Under the pieces are notes generated by a model. That model was not told the origin of the DNA, did no database searches, and saw nothing but the letters and a program-made list of their open reading frames with translations. Of a stretch of DNA of 64,000 bases, positions 1 through 8,551 are shown in pieces; position 1 is the stretch's first letter, and the number at the start of each line of letters is the position of its first letter. The position numbers and the translations under genes were made by a program. This stretch comes from Vermamoeba vermiformis (Eukaryota > Tubulinea > Echinamoebida). The stretch is from the NCBI GenBank assembly GCA_045837725.1, contig JBEWZL010000253.1, positions 1 through 64,000 on the forward strand, written 5' to 3'.

Positions 1-1315
1 GTGATGTTGCTCTTGGATCGAATGAACCCATTGAAAATTATTTTATAAAGAAGCAAAAAAAAGAAGACCCAAGTATTAAAATAGGTATGTATAGGCAGTA
101 ATTAAGAATATTATTTGTATAATTAATTAAAATTATTGAAAATTGCAGAACAAAAACCTTTGCTACTTGCGAATCCGACCTACCGCGTCAAATTAGGACC
201 TGCTAATTGGAAAAAAGGAATAAAAATAGACGGAAATAATGGTAGGTGCTATGAGGTTCTTAATAGGTGTCTAATTAACCCGGTGAAAATTTAGATCCGA
301 ACTCGATCAGACTTCTTTTCGAAGATGGTATCTTTGGAGACTATCCAACAAATAATTGTATACAAATGGAAGAATATGAAGAGATTGATTGGTTTAATTT
401 CACTGAAGATTGCGTGCCTGATTATCTGAACCACAATTTAGATATTTTATTCGTACGTAGCGATCTCACGAGGCTAATATTTCTAAATTTGGAAATTATT
501 AGCCAATTTTAATCGATTATCCAGCTCGTATTTTATGAAAAGAGTTACTAACGAAATTTGGATCCGACTTAGATTGGTTACAACCCTGGATTAATGTCCG
601 CTGCTAAAAAACATCATTATTCGAACCCCACGAATCATTTTTGGAAGTTGCTGAACGAGTCGGGTGAGTTTGACACTTTGACACTTTTGACACGCAAACG
701 TCGTTCTGATGCTTGGTGTAGGACTCATCAAAGACAAAGTTACGCATGAAGACGATGTACATTTAGTAGAAAAATATAATATGGGATTAACTAATATAGT
801 CGTGCGAAAATGTAAGTCGGAGTAATCGCTGGATCTGATCAGGATCCAAATTTTCATTATTCAACCAACCTCAACATTGTTTCTCTATATCATCGAGAAT
901 ATGAATATATGCTTAATGTTTCTAATACTATTATTCAGCACGAGGCACTGATGAGTTGACGCCATCAGAATTGAAATCAGGCGGAGAATTGCTACGGAAA
1001 AAAATCCAACAATACAAGCCGAAAATAGTTTGTTTTAACGGCAAACAAGTGTTCACGTATTTTGCACGCGTTAAAACAGTTGCATGGGGCAGACAACCGA
1101 AGATGAGCGAGTTCGGCGAGACCGAGCTGTTCGTTATCCCTTCGACCAGCGGCCGTGTCACGCACTTTACTAAAAAAGACAAATTGGCGTTTTTTACGGA
1201 GATGAAAGACGTGTTGGACCAAATAAACAAGAACGCACCGAGTGAAGAAAAGCAATTGAAGGAAGAAGAGATCAAACAAGAAGAGGAGAATAAGCCCCCA
1301 ATAAACCTCGTTTGA
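1..1315 (+). CDS. Thymine/uracil mismatch DNA glycosylase (TDG/MUG family), 5' end cut by window
   Basis: This removes thymine or uracil from G:T and G:U mismatches in base excision repair in the nucleus. Six exons can be read (about 1-84, 149-241, 293-452, 573-663, 722-812, 940-1315), joined in frame through short introns. The TDG core is clear: a motif reading [14 protein letters not shown], then [21 protein letters not shown], and near the C-terminus the helix-binding motif [12 protein letters not shown]. The N in GYNPG corresponds to the catalytic asparagine of vertebrate TDG. The tail is short and rich in Glu and Lys, and the gene ends at a TGA. The reading frame is open from the first base of the window, so the N-terminus lies upstream. 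The family call is strong; the exact substrate preference cannot be told. Confidence 0.9.
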
Positions 1316-1890
1316 TTTCATCACGCAATTCAGAGAAGGTACTCTAAACATCAAACGGCAAAAAGGCGGTTCTACCAGGGTCCGTTGGAACTTGGCGTAA
1401 AATGTTTGAACTTACCACATCCAATGTCAACCTTCAGCATAATCAGAGCCGATCATAATACTATTCAATGTGCTTGCAACTCTCGCTGACGTTGCGAGTG
1501 TCCGCGAAAGCTGGCGCAAACTACAAATACGATGGATTCAACGAGACAGATCAAAGGAACTTGAGCCAATTTATTAATGAAAATTATTCAATCGATCCCA
1601 AACTTAGGGATTTCAACTTAGGGCAGCACGCGGGCAGAGTCTAAAAATAGAAGGTACGTGTCTTGACTTCTTTCGTTGACGACAAGGGCGCGTTATAACA
1701 GTGCAAGACAGGACCGTCTGGAGTTTCATAACAACTGAGTCGTACGAAGTACAATACTTGAACAGATCTGAGGCAGAATTCGGGTCGGTAGGTCAAACGC
1801 TACTTTTCAAATTAATGGAAGGTCGTTGTTTTCGTTTGAAACGGAAATCGTGACGCGTGTCAACTATCGCTCGGGTATCCACCGTGTCCC
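1316..1890 (+). pseudogene. Decayed SSRP1/POB3-like (FACT subunit) relic
   Basis: Directly after the glycosylase stop lie short stretches that read like the N-terminal domain of SSRP1, the histone-chaperone subunit of FACT. About 1316-1400 reads FREGTLNIKRQKGGSTRVRW, and about 1512-1640 contains NYKYDGFNETDQRNL, close to the family signature VYKYDGF. A GRV then KIEG stretch near 1636-1660 resembles the next SSRP1 strand. The pieces fall in different frames and are separated by stops, and no continuous splice model can be built. I therefore read it as a decayed copy of a host gene. It could also be a very diverged gene that I fail to splice. The match rests on remembered family motifs, not a search. 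Confidence 0.45.
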
Positions 1891-1965
1891 AGAATTGTTT
1901 TATGGCATTGGATGAAGATACGCGCTAATTAGCTCTGCCTTGATAATCATAATACATTTGTTTAT

Positions 1966-2319
1966 TTAGGAAACGATGCATGGTTTCCTTTTACTAGATT
2001 TGGAGTTTGGATTTACTGGTGTCATTTCGGGTTGTTCTTTTTTCTCTTCAGCGGGCTCTGGCGGCAGTATATCAGCCGATGGCTCTGGTTGGTATTCTTC
2101 TTTCTCTGCAACGGTTCATGTTAGAAAATTCTAGTCGAGATCTAAAAAAATCTTACCGTTAGATGCATTATCGGCAGGGGCCTCCACTTCAGGAGGAGAT
2201 TGTTGGAATTTGGGAGGTAATGGAATAGGTGCGGGTCGTCGAGGAGGGCCATAGGGTTCAAACGAATTTTTGCCGCTGGTAAAAACTAGCATTCTTGTGG
2301 CTGGTGCTTGCTTCGACAT
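1966..2319 (-). CDS. CaaX mini-protein 1 with RML-TSGK core
   Basis: Two exons (2319-2157 and 2105-1966) join in frame to give about 100 residues. The N-terminus carries TRMLVFTSGKNSFEPYGPP, followed by a proline-rich stretch, an acidic linker and a lysine-rich tail ending KRKPCIVS. CIVS fits a CaaX box of the farnesylation type, preceded by basic residues, so the product is probably lipid-anchored to a membrane. There is no signal peptide or membrane helix. It is the first of three tandem minus-strand genes sharing the same core and a CaaX end. I do not recognise the family. The intron donor is GTAAGA and the acceptor TTGCAG. Function unknown. Confidence 0.75.
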
Positions 2320-2779
2320 TGCAAAATATAGAATATTCTTATTTAAATTTAAATTGATTGCTCTTATTGCCTTGCAATTGCTAGCTTACAAAGAAACAAA
2401 AAAGAAATCGAAAATCGGTTTCAACGATCTGGCATTTTTCTGACGTCTGTAGGTAAACACATTTTTTAGCTGAAACAAGATTGAATTTGCTACTTATACC
2501 GTATACGGAGTTCTTAGATATGATACTACCCAACATTCAACACTGGATCTTGCTCGTATCCGGATCCCGATTTGTTTCCCGAGAATTCGGGTATCTCCGA
2601 TCGTAAATACGACTACACAATTTTCTAGTGGCTAATCATGAATGCCATTTATGAAGATACGAGCGGTACGTACCTAAAAACAAACAATTTTAAAAATTAT
2701 TATTGATGAGATCAGTACTTTACCCGCAAAATTGTAAGCATAATTTATAATATTAACGAAATACATATTTTTTTCTAAT
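2320..2779. other. Intergenic, no gene seen
   Basis: Between CaaX mini-genes 1 and 2 I see only short frames without splice-compatible continuation. It presumably holds the promoter of gene 1 (near 2320-2400) and the 3' end of gene 2. Confidence 0.5.
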
Positions 2780-2971
2780 TTACAAAACAATGCATCTGCT
2801 TTCGGTTTTTTCTTCATTATTCGACTCGGCTTCTTGTGACTTGGGCGGTTTAATAGCAGGCGGCTCATATATGTCATATAAGTCCTTGCCACTAGTCATA
2901 GCAAGCATTCTTTCGGCTTTGAGATTAGACATAATTGGTTCAACGATCTCCGGTTTATTTTCTGGATCCAT
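2780..2971 (-). CDS. CaaX mini-protein 2 with RML-TSGK core
   Basis: A single exon of 63 residues. It holds ERMLAMTSGKDLYDIYEPP, the same core as its neighbours, then a short Pro/Lys then Glu/Asn-rich linker and the terminal residues ESRCIVL. CIVL ends in leucine, which in CaaX boxes usually directs geranylgeranylation. An upstream exon cannot be excluded, because the first ATG is preceded by a T/A-rich stretch and the sister genes differ in their N-termini. It lies between the other two copies on the same strand with gaps of about 460 and 220 bp, so it arose by tandem duplication. Function unknown. Confidence 0.7.
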   Translation of the reverse strand: MDPENKPEIVEPIMSNLKAERMLAMTSGKDLYDIYEPPAIKPPKSQEAESNNEEKTESRCIVL

Positions 2972-3188
2972 GAAAGATACTTGATCTATCTAATATTGGT
3001 ACGATCGATAGTTCGTAGTTGAAGTGCAAAGTGGTGTTAACGACGGCAGGAGGATAATCTTTTGACGTTTTTGGTTCGTTGGCCTATTCCCAAATTTATT
3101 GCCGAAGAACCGGAAGCATCAGTGATTATTTATTATGTTAAATTTTTACAGTGATATTTATAGAAATACAGCAGATGTTTGATTTATT

Positions 3189-3507
3189 TTATGCAACGTT
3201 GCATCTCTCTTTCTCTTTTGATTTTTTCTGCTCAACCTTTGGAGGCGTATAGACCTCGTATCCGTCCTTACCACTAGTATCCATTAGCATTCGCATGATT
3301 TCTACTGATACTCGTCGGTCTATTTCTGAATTATAACGGTTAGATTCGGATCGGAGATCCAAAATCAATCTTACCAGGTTGTGGTGGTTGAGCTGGTTGC
3401 GCGTCTTTATGAGGTGGAGGAGGAGGTGGTGAGTAGGGCTCAAAGCCTTGCTTGCCACTCGTTGCCATTAACATTCTCGGTGGTGCGGGGTGATTGTTGT
3501 TCGACAT
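3189..3507 (-). CDS. CaaX mini-protein 3 with doubled RML-TSGK core
   Basis: Exon 1 (3507-3375) starts MSNNNHPAPPRMLMATSGK and continues to a run of prolines. A GTAAG donor at 3374 and a TTCAG acceptor before 3325 join it in frame to exon 2 (3325-3189). Exon 2 repeats the core as RMLMDTSGKDGYEVYTPP and ends KERCNVA. The core is therefore present twice in one protein of about 89 residues. CNVA fits the CaaX pattern loosely (second position Asn), so prenylation is less certain than for the sisters. Each core is followed by an aromatic-acidic-x-Tyr-x-Pro-Pro segment. Family not recognised. Confidence 0.75.
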
Positions 3508-4046
3508 CTCGATCGTTGAAACAAATCAGCAATAAATTCAGCTCCGATCTTTTAAAAAATTGGTATGTGTATTATTGTGCTAATAGAGTATGAAACTAAA
3601 GAGCGAAAACAAATCAACCGAATCCGTAATTTTTCTGACATGTCAACTTTGACAAGAATGCACTTCATTTGCCAAGATTTTACCTACGTTTTTATACATG
3701 GCTCCATTATACCTTTCTAGAAAGAATAGGAATCTGACGATATTATTTCCACCATTAATCTGCCGCGAGCGGATGTCGGCCTTTAGTTGATACTGTTATT
3801 GTTGGGCCTTGACTGTCAGTTAATTCAGCGTTACTAATATACTTAAGTACGGAGATCGAATAAAATTGCAATTATTAGAACTTGTGAGGGAGTTGTAACG
3901 AAAGAATTGGATGACACGTGTCAACAACAAACTTCCAACTACGAACCGAGGTTGATTAATTGAGTTAAAGTAGGATCTGTGTAGTTCATTATATTGTAAT
4001 ACAAAGCCTTTAAAGGATTGAATTCGGGCTGGGATCTGTCACAGAT
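3508..4046. other. Intergenic region with one GACACGTGTC palindrome
   Basis: No supported gene. It separates the CaaX cluster from the secreted-protein pair and contains a perfect 10-bp palindrome near 3913. Short frames here lack splice partners. Confidence 0.5.
3911..3924. repeat. GACACGTGTC palindrome, intergenic
   Basis: Reads ATGACACGTGTCAA. It lies upstream of CaaX mini-gene 3 and contains a CACGTG (E-box/G-box type) core. Confidence 0.6.
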
Positions 4047-4860
4047 CTACAACAACAAAAGCAGCGCTGAAAATAGACTGCCGAAGGAAATCATCAACTT
4101 GCCGTCAGCACTGCTAGCCTTGGGAGTTGAAGTAGTGCTCTTTGGCGTGTTTGTTGGTTGTGGCGAACTTGCGACAGGGCTCGCGGACGTAGGACTACTG
4201 ATCGGTTCAGACGCGGATGGAGCCTGCGGAGGTACTCCGACGACACAATAGGCGTAGGTAGAGTTCGTGCATGTACCATCAGAGCCAGTAATAGTTGTTA
4301 GTAACGAACTAGCAGAGCAGTTGTTGGTGCTAAATCGTTCGAGCGTGATCTCGCCATTGAGCGTGCAAGTATTGTTGACGTAAAAAGACATATCAAAAAC
4401 ATTAAAACAGCCAGTTATGGAGGGGTTAACTTCAAAATCAATATTAATAACAATAAATCGAGTAAAAATAATTAATAAAGTTCTTACACAGGATTCGTTC
4501 GTCAAGTGCAGTTTCGTTGCCACAATCAGTCGTAGTGTAGCTCGAAATATAAGATAGACCATCTACTACCTGAGACGGTTCGCTGCAGGTGATATACAAC
4601 CATAAATTATCCGCGACAAGGGAACAAGGGGTGTCAGAACAACCGTCCCCGACAATACCAACCTGAAAATAATAATTAAATTACAGGAATTTTTGTAGGC
4701 TATTTAAAAATATTACTTGGTATTCAAAAACGAGAGATTCTGTCGTGTTGCATCCTTCAGCGTTATAGTATCTTGACCGCTGCGACGCAGGAACTTGACA
4801 GGCAACAAATTGAATAATAGCTGCGCATAAAATTGCAGCGAGGGCGAGTTGTGGCTTCAT
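4047..4860 (-). CDS. Secreted, probably GPI-anchored cysteine-rich protein A
   Basis: Three exons (4860-4717, 4662-4488, 4429-4047) sum exactly to 234 codons including the stop. The start MKPQLALAAILCAAIIQF is a textbook signal peptide with cleavage probably after VACQ. The mature part has spaced cysteines, several N-glycosylation sequons and a GSDGTC motif. It is followed by a Pro/Ser/Thr-rich stalk of about 50 residues and a terminal hydrophobic stretch ending in leucines after SSADG, which fits a GPI-attachment signal. It is likely a cell-surface or extracellular-matrix protein. The next gene upstream is its paralogue with the same exon structure and phases. Family not recognised. Confidence 0.8.
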
Positions 4861-5165
4861 CTTTTTGAATTGAAAAGTAAATAGAACCGATTTCTGTCGG
4901 AGATTTTTTCCGACCGCGGCAAAGTTAAGCAAGTCAATCTCACCTTGACATATTGATATTATTAACCGTACGCTTATAATACTTGGGTGCATCTTAATGC
5001 AGGTATTGCTTTGGAGTAACACTTGTCGTGACATCTGTCATTTAACGGATCTTGATTTTACATGTACGTTATTGGAAACAATTGCAACTATAAATATCTA
5101 TATAAATGAGGGATATAATTGCTAAATTTAGCCCAAAAAGATCAATTTTACTCGCCGCACAAGAA
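4861..5165. other. Spacer between the two secreted-protein genes
   Basis: About 300 bp, presumably the promoter of protein A and the 3' end of protein B. No gene seen. Confidence 0.5.
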
Positions 5166-5996
5166 TTACAAAAGTAAAACAGCTGATAAAATGCTGGTGA
5201 AAGAAACGGCAACTAGTTTACCAGTGCTGCTTGCTTTAGGAGTAGGATTGGCTTTAGGCGTGTTCGTATTGGGGGACGTAGGAGCTGTTGGCGATAAAAT
5301 TGGACCAGATTCGGGTTGGATCGTAGGTTCGGATGCAGATGGTGAATTTTGAGGTGCATCTACACTGCAAAAAGCATAGACAGAGTTGTCGCATGTACCA
5401 TCTGATCCTGTTATAGACTCGATCACATCGCCAGCGCTGCAATCGACGGATGTGTGTCTCTCGATCGTAATGTTTCCGTTAGCGTTGCAAGTGTTATTAA
5501 TAGAAATTGAATAAGTGGATGTAATGACGTTCAGGCAAGCCGTAGTGGTATTGCGATGGACTAAAATCAAAAATTGTCGGTTAACGATTTTGGATTTACA
5601 AAGATAAATAAATTAAAAATACCAGTAATTACTTACAAATTACTCTTTCATCAAGCATGGTGTCATTACATTCAGAACCCATAAATCTCGAAACGTACGA
5701 GAAATTGTCGACGAGGGACAACGAAACGTTGCAAGCTACAGAAACCCAAAGATCCCCGTTTTGTGTGCATGCTCGCTCTGAGCAGCCATCTGGGATGATA
5801 CCAATCTATCATAGCTAATTAATCTAAGTGATTTTAGCGAGGGCATTTACAATATACTGACTTGGATCTGGGCAACGAGAGATTCGGTCGTGTTGCAACC
5901 TTCAGCGTTGTAGTATTGATGCAGCTGTGACATTGGCTGCGCTACGACGCAATGCACGGCGACATATAGAATAGCGAAGATGAGTTGTGGCTTCAT
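5166..5996 (-). CDS. Secreted, probably GPI-anchored cysteine-rich protein B
   Basis: Three exons (5996-5862, 5805-5637, 5560-5166) total 233 codons with the same intron phases as protein A. It begins MKPQLIFAILYVAVHCVV, a signal peptide, and shares with A the segment YYNAEGCNTTESLV directly after the signal, a C-terminal GSDGTCDNSVYAFC motif, a Pro/Ser/Thr stalk and a hydrophobic end (SFTSILSAVLLL). Conserved cysteines and sequons suggest a disulfide-bonded, glycosylated ectodomain held by a GPI anchor. The two genes are a head-to-tail tandem duplication; the stalk is the least conserved part. Function unknown. Confidence 0.8.
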
Positions 5997-6367
5997 TGTT
6001 GAAATAACTGAAACATAACGCATGCGACATCAAACCACAAGCAGCACAAACAGACGCGCCAACAAGATCTTATCCATTTGAATTTCTAGATAAAACAGGC
6101 TTTGAAATGAAATCTTGTTAATTTTCCTGCCTAATCCATGGCAGTTGATCGATCGATCGGATATTCATCAATTTTCTTCGTATTTGCAACATTTCGCGAG
6201 ATGTTTTGCGGATAACGCGTGATCACGACTAATAATGTTAACTTATCTAATCAATGCTAATAAGATCAACAATTTTGACATCGTTGGTCAGTTCGCCAAC
6301 TGCATCCAAGCCAAAATAAAAGTCACATTTACTGTACAAGGATTTAATTCTGATAGTGGAACTAGAA
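5997..6367. other. Intergenic, no gene seen
   Basis: Upstream of protein B and downstream of the membrane-protein gene. It contains a short GATC tandem run near 6150 and otherwise nothing recognisable. Confidence 0.5.
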
Positions 6368-7315
6368 TTACACGGGAAGATAAAGCGTATAAAACACACC
6401 AATGATGTAAAGTCGGATAATTAAACTCCACGTCAGGGAAGTATTGACTTGTGCCAGTTTTCGGTTCCAACGGATGTACTGCGAGAAGAGGTAAAAGGCA
6501 CTCAATTCTGTCGCATAGACCATGTTTCGTATTAAATACTGCCATATTGATCCATTGATAATTGATCCAATTGCTGTGCTCCAATCTACTGTCAAAAAAA
6601 TAACTCCGAAGCAAAATATCCGAAGCAAATCCGGATGTGACACATTAAGATTTCCGCTGTACCGATTTCTGTTTGCTAGATCTTCAATTATATATTCATA
6701 GCTGCATATAATAATACAATAGGCTGCAAAATTCGTGAAATCAAAAAACATTCCTGAACTGCCAATGAAACAAGCAATTACTACGTTAATAATTGCGCAA
6801 ATGAGCCAAATTAATTTTTTGGTTTCTGATTGATATGGCATCATATAGCCTAGTAATAGTAATAGCATTGATATTATGACTGCAGATCCGATGATTTGTT
6901 GTGCCAATGAAAAATATACTGATGTGAATAATAGGTGCATAATGTCTGATACTATACTAGGCATGTATGCGTAACCTAATGTTTGAGCCAAAGCGCGACC
7001 CCTCGGTAACATTCCTAAAAAGGAAATTTCAATAATTTTTTTGGTGGCAGATCCTGATGGGAAAATTACCGATTTTTGGGACGGAGGCAATAGGAAGCTT
7101 TCTGAATCGGTAAATTTGTTCGTGTGTTAATCGCAAAGGTAGCGTAAGATGTTCAAGTTCGATGATTATTTCGGCAATTCCATTCTGCTGTTCTGGATCT
7201 GCATTTCGATCTGCGTACCATTTGAGTATAATAGAGCCATTGCCAAGCACATAAATAACTGATTCTTGTTTTTGATAGGGTGCTCGAACTTTCGCCAAAT
7301 ACCTGTCATAAAGAA
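6368..7315 (-). CDS. Multi-pass membrane protein of unknown family, first exon unresolved
   Basis: Two exons are well supported: 7315 to about 7080 and about 7024 to 6368, joined in frame (PKI-GMLPRG) across a 55-bp intron with a GTAATT donor and TTTTTAG acceptor. The first part is soluble (one segment reads YVLGNGSIILKWYADR). The second carries five or six hydrophobic helices, for example IIGSAVIISMLLLLLGYMM and LIWLICAIINVVIACFIG, and ends in a short hydrophobic tail. The acceptor TTTTTACAG before 7315 implies an upstream exon that I could not assign. The upstream intron holds a GACACGTGTC palindrome. It could be a receptor or transporter-like protein; no family motif is recognised. Confidence 0.6.
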
Positions 7316-7353
7316 CTGTAAAAATTCTGTCATTTGATTTTGACACGTAACGG

Positions 7354-7367
7354 TTGACACGTGTCAA
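7354..7367. repeat. GACACGTGTC palindrome upstream of the membrane-protein exon
   Basis: TTGACACGTGTCAA lies in the probable first intron of the membrane-protein gene. It is flanked by two partial copies (TGACACGT at about 7341 and CACGTGTCAA at about 7379), giving a small cluster. Confidence 0.65.
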
Positions 7368-7497
7368 ACAATTTTTTCACGTGTCAAGTCAAAATTACTT
7401 GTTTAGGTAAAAATTTTAAAGAATATCATATGCTCGAATTTGAATCGGATATGTTATTACAAGCGACGATTAACTTAATTAAATTAAATTTTCGTGC

Positions 7498-8483
7498 TTA
7501 CTTCTTGGGTTGATCTTGAGCTCGTAATATCGCAGCAATTCCATTCGCACTTTCTAAATTAGCATCGATAATCTTTTTGCCCCTTTGCTGCGCCAAAACT
7601 GCGTCCTCGTACAGCCATTGCAAATCGTACCATTCCTGAAGACCGAATGTTAGTACAATATAATTAAATAGGTATTATCCAAAAAATGTATATATGCAGC
7701 GAGTAATCTTGAAGCAATTTAAATAATTAATGAACGCAATTAGGCCAATTATTCAACGCGACGCATCTGGCAAGGTTAAATTAATATGCGATTGAATTCA
7801 GATAATCGATCAAAGTGATAGTAATATAGCCATATTATATATTACCGTTGGATATTCGAGCCAGTCGATCTTGAGTGCCATTTGTTGTTCCAGTTTTTCA
7901 ATATTGAATGGTCTCGTTGGCCTAATAGCAAATTAACCTTTTTGTCTATATATAGTAATAATGCACTATGTTTTAGTGTGCAGTACTCTTGGCTTGACTT
8001 ACAGCTGCTTAAAAAAATGCTGCGGAGAGATCGTGGATGCTACACCGTTCCAATACTTGCTGACTCGTCTACAGTTTCTTAAAAATTCGATATCGTTACT
8101 GCCTATTATATTTGATAATATCTCCTAAAATTTAGGTTTGTTAGAAATCGAAAAAGGTCGATCGACAAAAAGTGTTTATTTGAAATTTGCACGTAATTTA
8201 AAATACTAATTAAAAAATATGTTCTTACCAGCGGTAATAATTGATCTATTAGAGCTGACGAAGGATCATATTTGAATAATCTTCCACGCTTTCTTTTTTT
8301 AGTCAGCTGTAAACGTTTAACGAGTTGTTTTCCGCGGCTGATTACTGCGGATAATATATAAATAGATATTATAATAATGGTTAATAATAGCGTCACGTAA
8401 ATCATGTTGTTACGTTGCGGCCGAGTTAAAAAAATAAATTTGTTTGGCTTTACTTTTAGTTTACTCTCGTAAATGGTCTCCAC
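7498..8483 (-). CDS. Membrane-anchored F-box protein
   Basis: Four exons (8483-8229, 8124-8003, 7921-7846, 7635-7498) join in consistent phases to about 196 residues. Near the N-terminus is a single hydrophobic helix (MIYVTLLLTIIIISIYILSA), followed by a strongly basic stretch (KKRKRGR), so a short N-terminus with the rest cytosolic is likely. An F-box follows, split by an intron: DQLLPLEILSNIIG and then FLRNCRRVSKYWNGVAS. F-box domains bind Skp1 in SCF ubiquitin ligases. The remaining 90 residues are helical and charged without a recognised substrate domain. The start could be the ATG at 8405 instead, which would remove about 26 residues. Confidence 0.75.
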
Positions 8484-8551
8484 AAATCGAAGATTGCATT
8501 AAATAAGTGCACGCTAGAATTATTTGATATTTAGAGGCTCGTTATACAGCA

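Noticed and set aside
931-1354. Two long minus-strand frames opposite the glycosylase
   Set aside because: They mirror the conserved TDG coding exon on the other strand and show no domain or splice context of their own.
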